From contig NZ_BMVY01000019.1 of the NCBI RefSeq assembly GCF_014650955.1, positions 62,001 to 126,000 on the forward strand: a stretch of DNA of 64,000 nucleotides, in the 5' to 3' direction. The DNA comes from Streptomyces tauricus. GTDB taxonomy: Bacteria > Actinomycetota > Actinomycetes > Streptomycetales > Streptomycetaceae. Below the pieces are notes generated by a model that saw nothing but the letters and a program-made list of their open reading frames with translations, was not told where the DNA came from and ran no database searches. This document shows, piece after piece, positions 1 through 7,854 of this stretch (the first letter of the stretch is position 1; the number at the start of each line of letters is the position of its first letter). The position numbers were made by a program, and so were the translations under genes.

Positions 1-1
1 C

Positions 2-547
2 CAGCAGACCGACACGGGCCTGTACGTCGACGCGAGCACGCCCATCGCCATGGGCGTCGCCCTCGACATGCAGAGTGCGGCCAACCCCGGATACGGCGTG
101 CCCGCCGCCGCACCCGCCGCCTCGTACGACTCCTACGACACGTCCGCCTACGCCGCGCCCACGTATGCCGCGCCCGACTCCGGGTACGGCGGGAAGGGCG
201 CCAGAGCCGTCGAGTTCGCCCGCGCTCAGATCGGCAAACCGTGCGTATGGGGTTCGATGGGGCCGGGCTCGTACGACTGCTCCAGTCTCACGCAGGCCGC
301 CTGGAAGGTCGCCGGAGTCGCGCTCCCGCGTTCCGTCCAGGACCAGGCGACCGCCGGCACGATGGTCCCCGTCTCGGACATCCACCCCGGTGACCTGGTC
401 CTCTTCAGCGGACAGGTCGGCCACGTCGGTATCGCCACGGGCAACGGCATGATGATCCACGCACCGAGCCCGGGCGTCGCCATCCGCGAGGAGTCGATCT
501 ACTGGGCCGGTGAGGCGGCGATCCACAGCGTGATCCGCCCCGCATAA
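2..547 (+). CDS. NlpC/P60 family cell-wall hydrolase, C-terminal part
   Basis: The reading frame is open to the left edge of the window, so the start lies outside it; an internal ATG at 50 is unlikely to be the true start. The visible 181 residues are a Tyr/Ala/Pro-rich linker followed by an NlpC/P60 papain-like domain over about the last 110 residues. The catalytic Cys is in YDCSSLTQ, the His in GHVGIATG and the third polar residue in IHAP. Such enzymes cleave peptidoglycan stem peptides (D-Glu-mDAP/LL-DAP endopeptidases) outside the cell. The signal peptide and any other N-terminal domain are not visible, so the exact family member cannot be named. Confidence 0.85.
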   Translation, partial: QQTDTGLYVDASTPIAMGVALDMQSAANPGYGVPAAAPAASYDSYDTSAYAAPTYAAPDSGYGGKGARAVEFARAQIGKPCVWGSMGPGSYDCSSLTQAAWKVAGVALPRSVQDQATAGTMVPVSDIHPGDLVLFSGQVGHVGIATGNGMMIHAPSPGVAIREESIYWAGEAAIHSVIRPA

Positions 548-583
548 GCCCGCGTTGCGGGCACAGGGCACAGTGCTCAGGGC

Positions 584-1153
584 TCAGCGCGACTGCGGCG
601 TCTCCGCAGGCTGTATCAACACCTTGGTGAAGCAGACGCTGAACGGATTGCGGTCGTACGGGGCGTACGGCCGCACCTCCTCCCAGCCCTCCCGCGCGTA
701 GAGAGCCCGGGCCTCCGGCTGGAGCGCGCCCGTCTGCAGCCACAGCCGGTCGACGCCGAGGTCCAGCGCGGTCGACTCCACCGCCGCGAGGGCCGCTCGC
801 GCCAGACCCCGGCCGCGGTGCTGGGCGTGCACGAACACGCGCTTCACCTCGTGCCGGTTGGGCAGCCTGCGCAGCGAGGCGGTGGCCACCGGCACTGCGT
901 CGGCGTAGGCGACCCAGGTGACGACGATCTCCTCGGCCGCGGGCTGCGGCGCACGTACGCGCCGGTGCTCGACCGGCGCGTAGCGCGGGGCCAGTTCGGC
1001 GGACATCTGCTCCCGCAGCCGCGCCGGGGCCGGGGCGTCCCACTCCTCGGTCACCCAGCGGACCGCCGGCTCCCGACGGACGGCGAGGACTTCCTCCCCG
1101 GCCGCTGTTCCGACTTCTTCCCCGGCCTCTTTTCTGGCCTTCTCCCTGATCAT
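584..1153 (-). CDS. GNAT family N-acetyltransferase
   Basis: A 189-residue GNAT-fold protein. The acetyl-CoA-binding motif A is readable as VKRVFVHAQHRGRGLARAAL (R/Q-x-x-G-x-G/A type), followed by the C-terminal ARALYAREGWEEV segment typical of the fold. The frame opens further upstream (to 1234), but the ATG at 1153 is the first start that gives a normal GNAT length; no strong ribosome site is visible, so the start is uncertain. The N-terminal 30 residues are charged and Glu-rich. The substrate cannot be predicted. It is convergent with the NlpC/P60 gene. Confidence 0.8.
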   Translation of the reverse strand: MIREKARKEAGEEVGTAAGEEVLAVRREPAVRWVTEEWDAPAPARLREQMSAELAPRYAPVEHRRVRAPQPAAEEIVVTWVAYADAVPVATASLRRLPNRHEVKRVFVHAQHRGRGLARAALAAVESTALDLGVDRLWLQTGALQPEARALYAREGWEEVRPYAPYDRNPFSVCFTKVLIQPAETPQSR

Positions 1154-1252
1154 GCGCACATGCTCACACCGGTGGGTGAGGTGTGTCGTCGGCCCGGGCC
1201 TCCTGTTCGCAGAACGGAAACACCGTGTTCGCAACGGCCGCCGGGCCGCCCT

Positions 1253-2050
1253 CTAACGCCTCGCCTGCCCGGTGCCGGAGAAGGCCGGGTGCAGGCCGAG
1301 CCGCCGGACGTACCGATCCAGATGGAGGTACGAAGACAGGGCGTCGTCGGCCGTCCCCAGGTGGGTGAGCGCCACCCAGAGGTCCACGTCGGCGGCCGTG
1401 ATGGCGTCCCCCAACACATAGGGGCTGCAAGCCAGTTGGTGGTCGAGCAGGGTCAGGGTCGCCGCCCGGGCGTGGGACGGGGAGGCCGGTGTGACGTCCC
1501 GGGCGAGGAGTTCACGCAGGGCGTCGATCTCCGCGGCGAGGGCCGGCGGTCGCAGCGCGGGCACGCCGGACCCTTCGTCGTCGTGGAGTTCGGCGCGTTC
1601 CGCGAGGTCGGCGAGGTCGCGCAGGATGTCGGGCGTGTGGTTGCTGACGACACGTCCGCTCCACCGGTCGCACAGGGCGGGCGCGGTGAGCGGGCCGTCG
1701 TAGTGGTGCCAGGTCGCCTCGTAGGCCCGGCGCAGCGAGGCGAAGGCGTCCGGTGTCTCGGCGGGACGGGTCAGCACGGTGGTGGCCGTCGAGTTCTCAA
1801 GTCCCAGCAGGGCGAGGGTGATCGAGACGCGCAGCGAACGCTGACAGCCTTCGGACAGATACAGCTGATAGCGGTGCGGCGCCGGGTAGAAGCCGCCGGC
1901 GAGGCCGACGCCTATGCGGCCGCGGAAACGGTGCGGACGCGCGGTCGCGCTCGGTGCGACCGTGCCGCAGGCGGGCATGCCGGTGACGGGCGTACGTGCC
2001 GCCGTCGCGAAGGTACCTGTGCTCGCACCGCGGGAAACTGTCTCGGGCAT
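1253..2050 (-). CDS. Glutathione S-transferase-like protein (glutathionyl-hydroquinone reductase type)
   Basis: 265 residues with the layout of Xi-class GST/glutathionyl-hydroquinone reductases: RFRGRIG then HRYQLYLSEGCQRSLR (Cys at the usual catalytic site, in place of the CPWAHR motif), and a C-terminal helical domain containing ITAADVDLWVAL. Actinomycetes use mycothiol rather than glutathione, so the natural thiol may differ. The ATG at 2050 has a GGAG four to five bases upstream. A short HIDLLRV-type leader ORF (2177-2227) lies 126 bp upstream on the same strand, suggesting thiol- or sulfur-linked control. The CPW motif is degenerate (GCQ), so activity is unproven. Confidence 0.75.
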   Translation of the reverse strand: MPETVSRGASTGTFATAARTPVTGMPACGTVAPSATARPHRFRGRIGVGLAGGFYPAPHRYQLYLSEGCQRSLRVSITLALLGLENSTATTVLTRPAETPDAFASLRRAYEATWHHYDGPLTAPALCDRWSGRVVSNHTPDILRDLADLAERAELHDDEGSGVPALRPPALAAEIDALRELLARDVTPASPSHARAATLTLLDHQLACSPYVLGDAITAADVDLWVALTHLGTADDALSSYLHLDRYVRRLGLHPAFSGTGQARR

Positions 2051-2176
2051 GGCTCTCCAGAGGGAATCGCGGAAGCCCTGGCCGCCTTGTGGGCACCAGT
2101 GGCGAAACGGAGTGACTGCGCTGTGTCGTGCACGTCCGACGGTCCGGGTCGAGCGGACCGGACGGATGGCAGTGGA

Positions 2177-2227
2177 CTAGTAAGCGCTGGAGACGCGCAA
2201 CAGATCGATGTGCAGTCGCCTCGTCAA
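2177..2227 (-). CDS. Putative leader peptide upstream of the GST-like gene
   Basis: A 16-codon ORF from TTG at 2227 (AGGA five bases upstream) reads LTRRLHIDLLRVSSAY and stops at TAG. The core RRxHIDLLRVSSA is a recurrent leader peptide in Streptomyces, found ahead of sulfur-metabolism genes and usually ending in ...ALC. Here the final Cys is replaced by Tyr. It sits 126 bp upstream of the GST-like gene on the same strand. A role as translated attenuator is inferred from this context. Confidence 0.6.
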   Translation of the reverse strand: MTRRLHIDLLRVSSAY

Positions 2228-2380
2228 GCCGTTCCTGGGCAATTCCCACCCGTCCCGGTCGGGGCTCGCACGAGGCGAGACCACGCTTGTCCCGCCCCAC
2301 CGGCGGAACCCGGTCGTCACCCGGGGCACCCCGTCGCGGTGGAAGGGTTGCCTGTCAGCGGGCCGGGGCCGATGACCGCA

Positions 2381-2402
2381 CGGACGGGAAAAAACCCGTC
2401 CG
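2381..2402. promoter_or_regulatory. Perfect 8-bp hairpin between divergent leader peptides
   Basis: CGGACGGG, six A residues, then CCCGTCCG: a perfect 8-bp inverted repeat. It lies between the two divergent leader-peptide genes and is not followed by a T tract on either side. It could be an operator shared by both transcripts or an RNA hairpin. The rest of 2228-2658 holds no convincing gene; it is the divergent control region of the two leader-peptide operons, and I see no clear consensus promoter in it. Confidence 0.4.
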
Positions 2403-2658
2403 ACGGGCGCTGACAATCGTGACCGTCCCCGCAAGTGTCGGTGCGCTGAGTGAGGTCGTCAAGAAGGGACGAGACGGCGTCTCAGCACGTGGGCAGATCA
2501 ATTTCGAGGCTGTCGGAAGAAAAGGCTCGGCCGTACTGTTGTGTGCGTCGACGAGCAGACGGTGCCCGCCACCGGGACCGTGACGGCGACCGAGGCCGGA
2601 CGGACCCGCGTCCGCCGGGCCGCAGGACGGACAGGACGACAGGACGGAGGAGACGCAC

Positions 2659-2781
2659 GTGCGACCGCACCCGGTGCCCCGCCTCCGTGTCCCGAAGCTC
2701 TCTCCGCGCCGCCGCGTACGCCTGTACTCGCGACAGCACATCGACCTGCTGCGCGTCGCCGGCGCGCTCTGTCGTCCCTGA
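2659..2781 (+). CDS. Putative sulfur-type leader peptide of the LLM monooxygenase operon
   Basis: A 40-codon ORF from GTG at 2659, with GGAGGAG six bases upstream, ends in RLYSRQHIDLLRVAGALCRP before TGA. This C-terminal motif (HIDLLRVAGALC) is the hallmark of a family of short Streptomyces leader peptides found upstream of organosulfur and cysteine genes, where the Cys codon near the end may act in attenuation. It stops 76 bp before the first LLM monooxygenase. Cysteine-responsive control is inferred by analogy with leader peptides in mycobacteria. Confidence 0.7.
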   Translation: MRPHPVPRLRVPKLSPRRRVRLYSRQHIDLLRVAGALCRP

Positions 2782-2857
2782 CCCGTACCTCCGCGGCCCC
2801 GCCCTCCCGTGGTGAGGGCCGGCTTCCTCCACGGTCGATCAGGAAGGCACCTCCGTC

Positions 2858-4156
2858 GTGTCGTCAGTACCTTCTTCCGCCCTGCCCTCTTCCCCCGCCC
2901 AGCCCTCCTCCTCCGCGCTGCGGCTCGCCGTCGCGCTCGACGGAGCCGGCTGGCATCCCGCCGCGTGGCGCGAACCGGTGGCCCGCCCCCGCGACCTGCT
3001 CACCGCCGGTTACTGGACGGACCTCGTCACCGAGGCCGAACGCGGCCTGCTCGACTTCGTGACCATCGAGGACGCTCTCGGCCTCCAGTCCTCGCACTTC
3101 ACCGAACCCGACGGACGGACCGACCAGGTACGCGGCCGGCTCGACGCCGTCCTCATCGCCGCCCGGGTCGCGCCACTGACCAGCCACATAGGTCTGCTGC
3201 CGACCGTGGTGGCCACCCACACGGAGCCCTTCCACATATCGAAGGCGATCGCCACGCTGGACTATGTGAGCACCGGCCGTGCGGGCGTACGGGTCCAGGT
3301 GTCGGCCCGCCGCAACGAGGCCGCGCACTTCGGCCGCCGTACGGTCCCCTCGTTCCGCATCGAGGAGTTGGAGAGCCCCGCCGTCCAGGAGTTGACACTC
3401 GACCTCTTCGACGAGGCGGCCGACTACGTCGAAGCGGTGCGGCGGCTGTGGGACAGCTGGGAGGACGACGCCGAGATCCGGGATGTCGCCACCGGCCGCT
3501 TCGTCGACCGGGACAAGCTGCACTACATCGACTTCGAGGGCGCGCACTTCAGCGTCAAGGGGCCGTCGATCACGCCCAGGCCGCCGCAGGGCCAGCCGCC
3601 CGTCGGGGCGCTCGCCCACGACACGGTGACCGGTGCCCCGTTCCGGCTGCTGGGCCGCTCCGCCGACCTCGGGTTCGTCACCCCGCACGACACCGGACAG
3701 GCCCGGACGATCGTCGCCGCGGTGCGCGCCGAACAGGACGCGGCCGGGCGGGCGGGGGAGCCCCTGCACCTCTTCGGCGATCTGGTCGTCCTCCTGGACG
3801 GCGACCCCGCCGAGGCCGCGGCCCGCAAGGAGCGGCTCGACGGCCTCGCGGGCTACCCGTACACGAGCGACGCCCGGATCTTCACCGGCTCCCCGTCCCA
3901 ACTGGCGGACCTGCTGCAGGAGTTGAGCGAGGCCGGACTGACCGGTTTCCGGCTGCGCCCCGCCGTCGTCGGCCACGACCTCCCGGCGATCACCCGGGGC
4001 CTGGTCCCCGAACTCCAGCGCCGGGGCGTCTTCCGGCACGCGTACGAGGCCGACACCCTGCGCGGGCTGCTCGGACTCGAACGCCCGGCCAACCGCTACG
4101 CCGCCGCCTCCGGGGCCATCGCCCCCGAGGCCGCCGCCGCCGTCACCACCGCCTGA
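2858..4156 (+). CDS. LLM class flavin-dependent oxidoreductase (first of four)
   Basis: 432 residues of the luciferase-like monooxygenase fold. LRLAVALDGAGWHPAAWRE opens the barrel, and DFVTIEDALGLQ, the APLTSHIGLLPTV segment and STGRAGVRVQVSA match the usual flavin/phosphate-binding stretches. The first about 20 residues are Ser/Pro-rich. The GTG start at 2858 has AGGAAGG ten bases upstream. It is the first gene of a tight four-gene LLM cluster behind a sulfur-type leader peptide. Enzymes of this class use reduced FMN and oxygen, often on C-S or C-N bonds of sulfonates, sulfones or chelators; the substrate is unknown. No flavin reductase or transporter accompanies it here. Confidence 0.85.
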   Translation: MSSVPSSALPSSPAQPSSSALRLAVALDGAGWHPAAWREPVARPRDLLTAGYWTDLVTEAERGLLDFVTIEDALGLQSSHFTEPDGRTDQVRGRLDAVLIAARVAPLTSHIGLLPTVVATHTEPFHISKAIATLDYVSTGRAGVRVQVSARRNEAAHFGRRTVPSFRIEELESPAVQELTLDLFDEAADYVEAVRRLWDSWEDDAEIRDVATGRFVDRDKLHYIDFEGAHFSVKGPSITPRPPQGQPPVGALAHDTVTGAPFRLLGRSADLGFVTPHDTGQARTIVAAVRAEQDAAGRAGEPLHLFGDLVVLLDGDPAEAAARKERLDGLAGYPYTSDARIFTGSPSQLADLLQELSEAGLTGFRLRPAVVGHDLPAITRGLVPELQRRGVFRHAYEADTLRGLLGLERPANRYAAASGAIAPEAAAAVTTA

Positions 4157-4175
4157 GCCGGAAGGACCCACGAAC

Positions 4176-5576
4176 ATGAGCGAGCCCCGCAAGCCCGTCA
4201 AGCAGATCCACCTCGCGGCCCACTTCCCCGGCGTCAACAACACCACGGTGTGGAGCGACCCCCAGGCCGGCAGCCACATCGAGTTCAGCTCCTTCGCGCA
4301 CTTCGCGCGCACCGCCGAACGCGCCAAGTTCGACTTCCTGTTCCTCGCCGAGGGTCTGCGCCTGCGCGAACAGGGTGGCAAGATCTACGACCTGGACGTC
4401 GTCGGACGGCCCGACACCTTCACGATCCTGTCCGCGCTCGCCGCCGTCACCGAACGACTCGGCCTGACCGGCACCATCAACTCCACCTTCAACGAGCCCT
4501 ACGAGGTGGCACGGCAGTTCGCGAGCCTCGACCACCTCTCCGACGGCCGCGCCGCCTGGAACGTCGTCACCTCCTGGGACGCCTTCACCGGCGAGAACTT
4601 CCGCCGCGGCGGCTTCCTCCCGCAGGAGGAGCGCTACTCCCGCGCCAAGGAGTTCCTGGCCACCGCGAACGAACTCTTCGACTCCTGGCGCGGGGACGAG
4701 ATCGTCGCCGACCGGACAACCGGCACGTTCCTCAGCGACGCCAAGGCCGGCGCCTTCGTCCACCAGGGACAGCACTTCGACATCGAGGGACAGTTCAACG
4801 TCCCCGCCTCCCCGCAGGGCCGCCCGGTCATCTTCCAGGCCGGGGACTCCGAGGAGGGCCGCGAGTTCGCCGCCGCCGGAGCCGACGCGATCTTCAGCCG
4901 GTACGCCACCCTCAAGGAGGGCCAGGCCTTCTACACGGACGTCAAGGGCCGCCTGGCCCGCCACGGCCGGACCCACGACCAGCTGCTGATCCTGCCCGCC
5001 GCGACCTTCGTCCTGGGCGACACGGACGCCGAGGCCGCCGAGCTGGCCCGCGAGGTGCGCCGCCAGCAGGTCAGCGGGGCGACCGCGCTCAAGCACCTAG
5101 AGTTCGTCTGGAACCGCGACCTGTCCGCGTACGACCCGGACGGACCGCTGCCCGACATCGACCCCGACCTCGGCGAGCACACCCTGGCGCGCGGCCGGGC
5201 CCAGGTGCGCATGTACCGCGACCCGCTGGCCACCGCCCGCGAGTGGCGGGAGCTGGCCGCCGCCAACAACTGGTCCATCCGTGACCTGGTCATCGAGACG
5301 GGCAACCGCCAGGCGTTCGTCGGCTCGGCCGAGACGGTCGCGACCACCATCAACGAGTTCGTGCAGGCCGACGCCAGCGACGGCTTCATCCTCGTCCCGC
5401 ACATCACCCCCGGCGGCCTCGACGTCTTCGCCGACACGGTCGTCCCGCTGCTCCAGGAGCGCGGCGTCTTCCGCACGGAGTACGAGGGCACGACCCTGCG
5501 CGACCACCTGGGACTGGCCGAGCCCGCCGCCCGGCCCGGCACCCCGGAGCGGGGCGAGCGGGCGGTCGCCTCGTGA
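4176..5576 (+). CDS. NtaA/SnaA/DszA-family FMN-dependent monooxygenase
   Basis: 466 residues, the usual length for the NtaA/SnaA/SoxA(DszA) group of FMNH2-dependent monooxygenases. The N-terminal IHLAAHFPGVNNTTVWSDP, the FDFLFLAEGLRLRE segment and AAWNVVTSWDAFTGENF are characteristic of this family, as is the late QAGDSEEGREFAA block. ATG at 4176 with GGAAGG upstream, 19 bp after the first LLM gene. Relatives cleave nitrilotriacetate or dibenzothiophene sulfone, or oxidise pristinamycin IIB; with the sulfur-type leader upstream, an organosulfur substrate is the likelier guess. The next gene overlaps by 4 bp. Confidence 0.85.
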   Translation: MSEPRKPVKQIHLAAHFPGVNNTTVWSDPQAGSHIEFSSFAHFARTAERAKFDFLFLAEGLRLREQGGKIYDLDVVGRPDTFTILSALAAVTERLGLTGTINSTFNEPYEVARQFASLDHLSDGRAAWNVVTSWDAFTGENFRRGGFLPQEERYSRAKEFLATANELFDSWRGDEIVADRTTGTFLSDAKAGAFVHQGQHFDIEGQFNVPASPQGRPVIFQAGDSEEGREFAAAGADAIFSRYATLKEGQAFYTDVKGRLARHGRTHDQLLILPAATFVLGDTDAEAAELAREVRRQQVSGATALKHLEFVWNRDLSAYDPDGPLPDIDPDLGEHTLARGRAQVRMYRDPLATAREWRELAAANNWSIRDLVIETGNRQAFVGSAETVATTINEFVQADASDGFILVPHITPGGLDVFADTVVPLLQERGVFRTEYEGTTLRDHLGLAEPAARPGTPERGERAVAS

Positions 5577-6661
5577 AGTTCCTGGCGATCACCCTGATCG
5601 TGCACGCGCCGGACCCGGTGACCGGCGTCCAGAAGTCCACCGCCGCCCGCTTCCGCGAAGTGCTCGACAACGCCCTGCTGGCCGAGGAGTTGGGCTTCGA
5701 CGGGTTCGGTGTGGGGGAGCGGCACGAGCGCCCCTTCATCTCCTCCTCGCCGCCCGTCGTCCTCAGCCACATCGCCGCCCTCACCTCCCGGATCCGCCTT
5801 TTCACGGCGGTGACCACCCTCAGCCTCCTCGACCCGGTCCGCGCGTACGAGGACTACGCGACCCTGGACCACCTGTCCGGCGGGCGCCTCGAACTGATCA
5901 TCGGCAAGGGCAACGGCGCCGCCCAGCGCGACCTGTTCCACGTCACGCCCGAGGACCAGTGGGACCGCAACGCCGAGAGCTACGAGGTGTTCCGCAAGCT
6001 CTGGCGGCAGGACAAGGTGAGTGCCGCGACCCGCTTCCGCCCCGAACTGGTGGAAGCGGAGGTGTGGCCAAGACCGCTGCAACAGCCCGTCCGCGTCTGG
6101 CACGGCAGCGCCACGAGCAAGGAGTCCGTGGACCTCGCCGCCCGCTACGGGGACCCGCTCTTCTCGGCGAACGTCTCCAACCCCATCGAGCCGTACGCCG
6201 AGTTGATCCGGTACTACCGCGAACGCTGGGAACACCACGGCCACGACCCGGCCCGTATCGTCGTCGGCGCCGGTACCGCGGGCTACTACGCGGCCCGTAC
6301 GTCACAGGGGGCGATCAGCGCCTACCGGCCCGTCTTCGAAGGGCAGTTGGCGTTCCAGAAGCGGCTCGGCCTCGAACCGGTCTTCCCCACCCTGGACGAC
6401 TTCGTGGAGCGCAGCTCGGCCCTGATCGGCAGCCCGCAGCAGATCATCGACAAAGTGCACCGCTACCACGAGCGGTTCGGCCACACCGTCCTCCATCTCC
6501 ACGCGGACGCGAACGGTCTGACGGACACTCAGCACCGCGACTCGCTCGCCCTCTTCCAGTCGGCGATCGCCCCGGTGCTGCGCCGCGAGATCCCCGACCC
6601 GCCGTTCCCCTGGGGCCCGGTGCTGTCCGGACCCACGCCGGTACCCGCCGCCGACCGCTGA
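5573..6661 (+). CDS. LLM class flavin-dependent oxidoreductase (third of four)
   Basis: 362 residues of the bacterial-luciferase-like fold. Visible family blocks are GFDGFGVGERHERPFISSSP, the RIRLFTAVTTLSLLDP strand and the LSGGRLELIIGKGNG loop near the flavin. The GTG start at 5573 overlaps the preceding stop (GTGA), so translation is coupled. A different subgroup from its neighbour: shorter and alkanal-monooxygenase-like. Substrate unknown; it presumably shares a reduced-flavin supply encoded elsewhere. Confidence 0.85.
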   Translation: MKFLAITLIVHAPDPVTGVQKSTAARFREVLDNALLAEELGFDGFGVGERHERPFISSSPPVVLSHIAALTSRIRLFTAVTTLSLLDPVRAYEDYATLDHLSGGRLELIIGKGNGAAQRDLFHVTPEDQWDRNAESYEVFRKLWRQDKVSAATRFRPELVEAEVWPRPLQQPVRVWHGSATSKESVDLAARYGDPLFSANVSNPIEPYAELIRYYRERWEHHGHDPARIVVGAGTAGYYAARTSQGAISAYRPVFEGQLAFQKRLGLEPVFPTLDDFVERSSALIGSPQQIIDKVHRYHERFGHTVLHLHADANGLTDTQHRDSLALFQSAIAPVLRREIPDPPFPWGPVLSGPTPVPAADR

Positions 6662-6676
6662 GGAGAACCCCCGCAC

Positions 6677-7804
6677 ATGTCAGACATCCCTCTCGGCGTC
6701 CTCGACCTCGTCCCGGTGTCGTCCGGCTCCACGGCGGCCGACGCGCTGCGCAACTCCATCGACCTGGCCCGGCGGAGCGAACAACTCGGCTTCTCCCGCT
6801 ACTGGTTCGCCGAGCACCACCTCAACCCCGGAGTCGCCGGGACCTCCCCGGCGGTCGTGCTCGCGCTCACGGCGTCCGCGACCTCGACGATCCGGCTCGG
6901 CTCCGGAGCCGTACAACTGGGCCACCGCACCGCCCTGTCCACGGTGGAGGAGTTCGGGCTGATCGACGCGCTGCATCCCGGGCGCCTCGACCTGGGCCTG
7001 GGCCGCTCCGGCGGCAGGCCGCCCGGCGGACCCGTGGAACCGCTGCCGGACGCGACCCCGGTCGTGGACGGCCGGGCGCCCAACGGCCTGCTGATCCCGC
7101 CGAAGTTCTCCTTCGCGCACCTGCTCGGCTCACCCCGGGTGGCTCTCCAGCTGAAACTGCTCAAGCAGCCGAACGCCGAGTCGCAGGAGTACGGCGAGCA
7201 GATCGACGACATCCTCGCGCTGCTGGCGGGCACCTACCGGTCGGCGGACGGTATCGAGGCCCATGTGGTCCCGGGCGAGGGCGCCGACGTCCAGGTGTGG
7301 ATCCTGGGCAGCAGCGGCGGCGAGAGCGCCGAGGTCGCGGGCCGGGGCGGTCTGCGGTTCGCGGCGAACTACCACGTCAGCCCCGGGACCGTACTGGAGG
7401 CGGTGGACGCGTACCGGGCCGCGTTCCAGCCCTCCGACGTACTCGACAAGCCGTATGTGAGCGTCTCGGCCGACGTGGTGGTCGCCGAGGACGACGAGCG
7501 CGCCCGTGAACTGGCCGCCGGATACGGGCCCTGGGTCCGCAGCATCCGCACGGCCGAGGGCGCGATCCCCTTCCCCACCCCTGACGAGGCCCGCGCCCAT
7601 GTCTGGACCGACGCGGACCGGGCGCTGGTCCAGGACCGGATCGACACCCAGTTCGTCGGCACGCCGGGCCGGGTCGCGAGCCAACTGGAACAACTGGCCG
7701 AGGCCACCGGCGCCGACGAACTGCTGATCACGACCATCACCCACGACCACGCCGACCGCGTCCGCTCGTACGAACTGCTGGCGGCGGAGTGGCGACGGCG
7801 GTGA
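6677..7804 (+). CDS. MsnO8-type LLM oxidoreductase (last of four)
   Basis: 375 residues. LGVLDLVPVSSGSTAADALRN at the N-terminus, SRYWFAEHHLNPGVAGTSP and the IRLGSGAVQLGHR strand are typical of the MsnO8/luciferase-like subgroup. ATG at 6677 follows GAGGAG, 15 bp after the previous stop. It ends the operon, 21 bp before a strong bidirectional hairpin. Role inferred as part of the same flavin-dependent oxidation system; the reason for four paralogues may be a range of organosulfur substrates. Confidence 0.85.
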   Translation: MSDIPLGVLDLVPVSSGSTAADALRNSIDLARRSEQLGFSRYWFAEHHLNPGVAGTSPAVVLALTASATSTIRLGSGAVQLGHRTALSTVEEFGLIDALHPGRLDLGLGRSGGRPPGGPVEPLPDATPVVDGRAPNGLLIPPKFSFAHLLGSPRVALQLKLLKQPNAESQEYGEQIDDILALLAGTYRSADGIEAHVVPGEGADVQVWILGSSGGESAEVAGRGGLRFAANYHVSPGTVLEAVDAYRAAFQPSDVLDKPYVSVSADVVVAEDDERARELAAGYGPWVRSIRTAEGAIPFPTPDEARAHVWTDADRALVQDRIDTQFVGTPGRVASQLEQLAEATGADELLITTITHDHADRVRSYELLAAEWRRR

Positions 7805-7825
7805 GGGGGCGGCTGAGGTGAGCGG

Positions 7826-7850
7826 GCGGCGGGGCCCAGTGCCCCGCCGC
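7826..7850. terminator. Bidirectional terminator hairpin
   Basis: A 10-bp perfect stem, GCGGCGGGGC with its complement, around a CCAGT loop, sits between the convergent LLM operon and sigma-factor gene, 4 bp before the latter's stop. No T tract, as is common in Streptomyces. Confidence 0.65.
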
Positions 7851-7854
7851 GGGC

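Noticed and set aside
2228..2658. SAM or cobalamin riboswitch upstream of the sulfur-type operon
   Set aside because: No conserved riboswitch core could be recognised; the leader peptide and hairpin explain the region better.
2864..4381. 505-residue minus-strand ORF
   Set aside because: It is antisense to two clear LLM monooxygenases and is Gly/Val/Asp-rich shadow sequence typical of GC-rich DNA; no domain.
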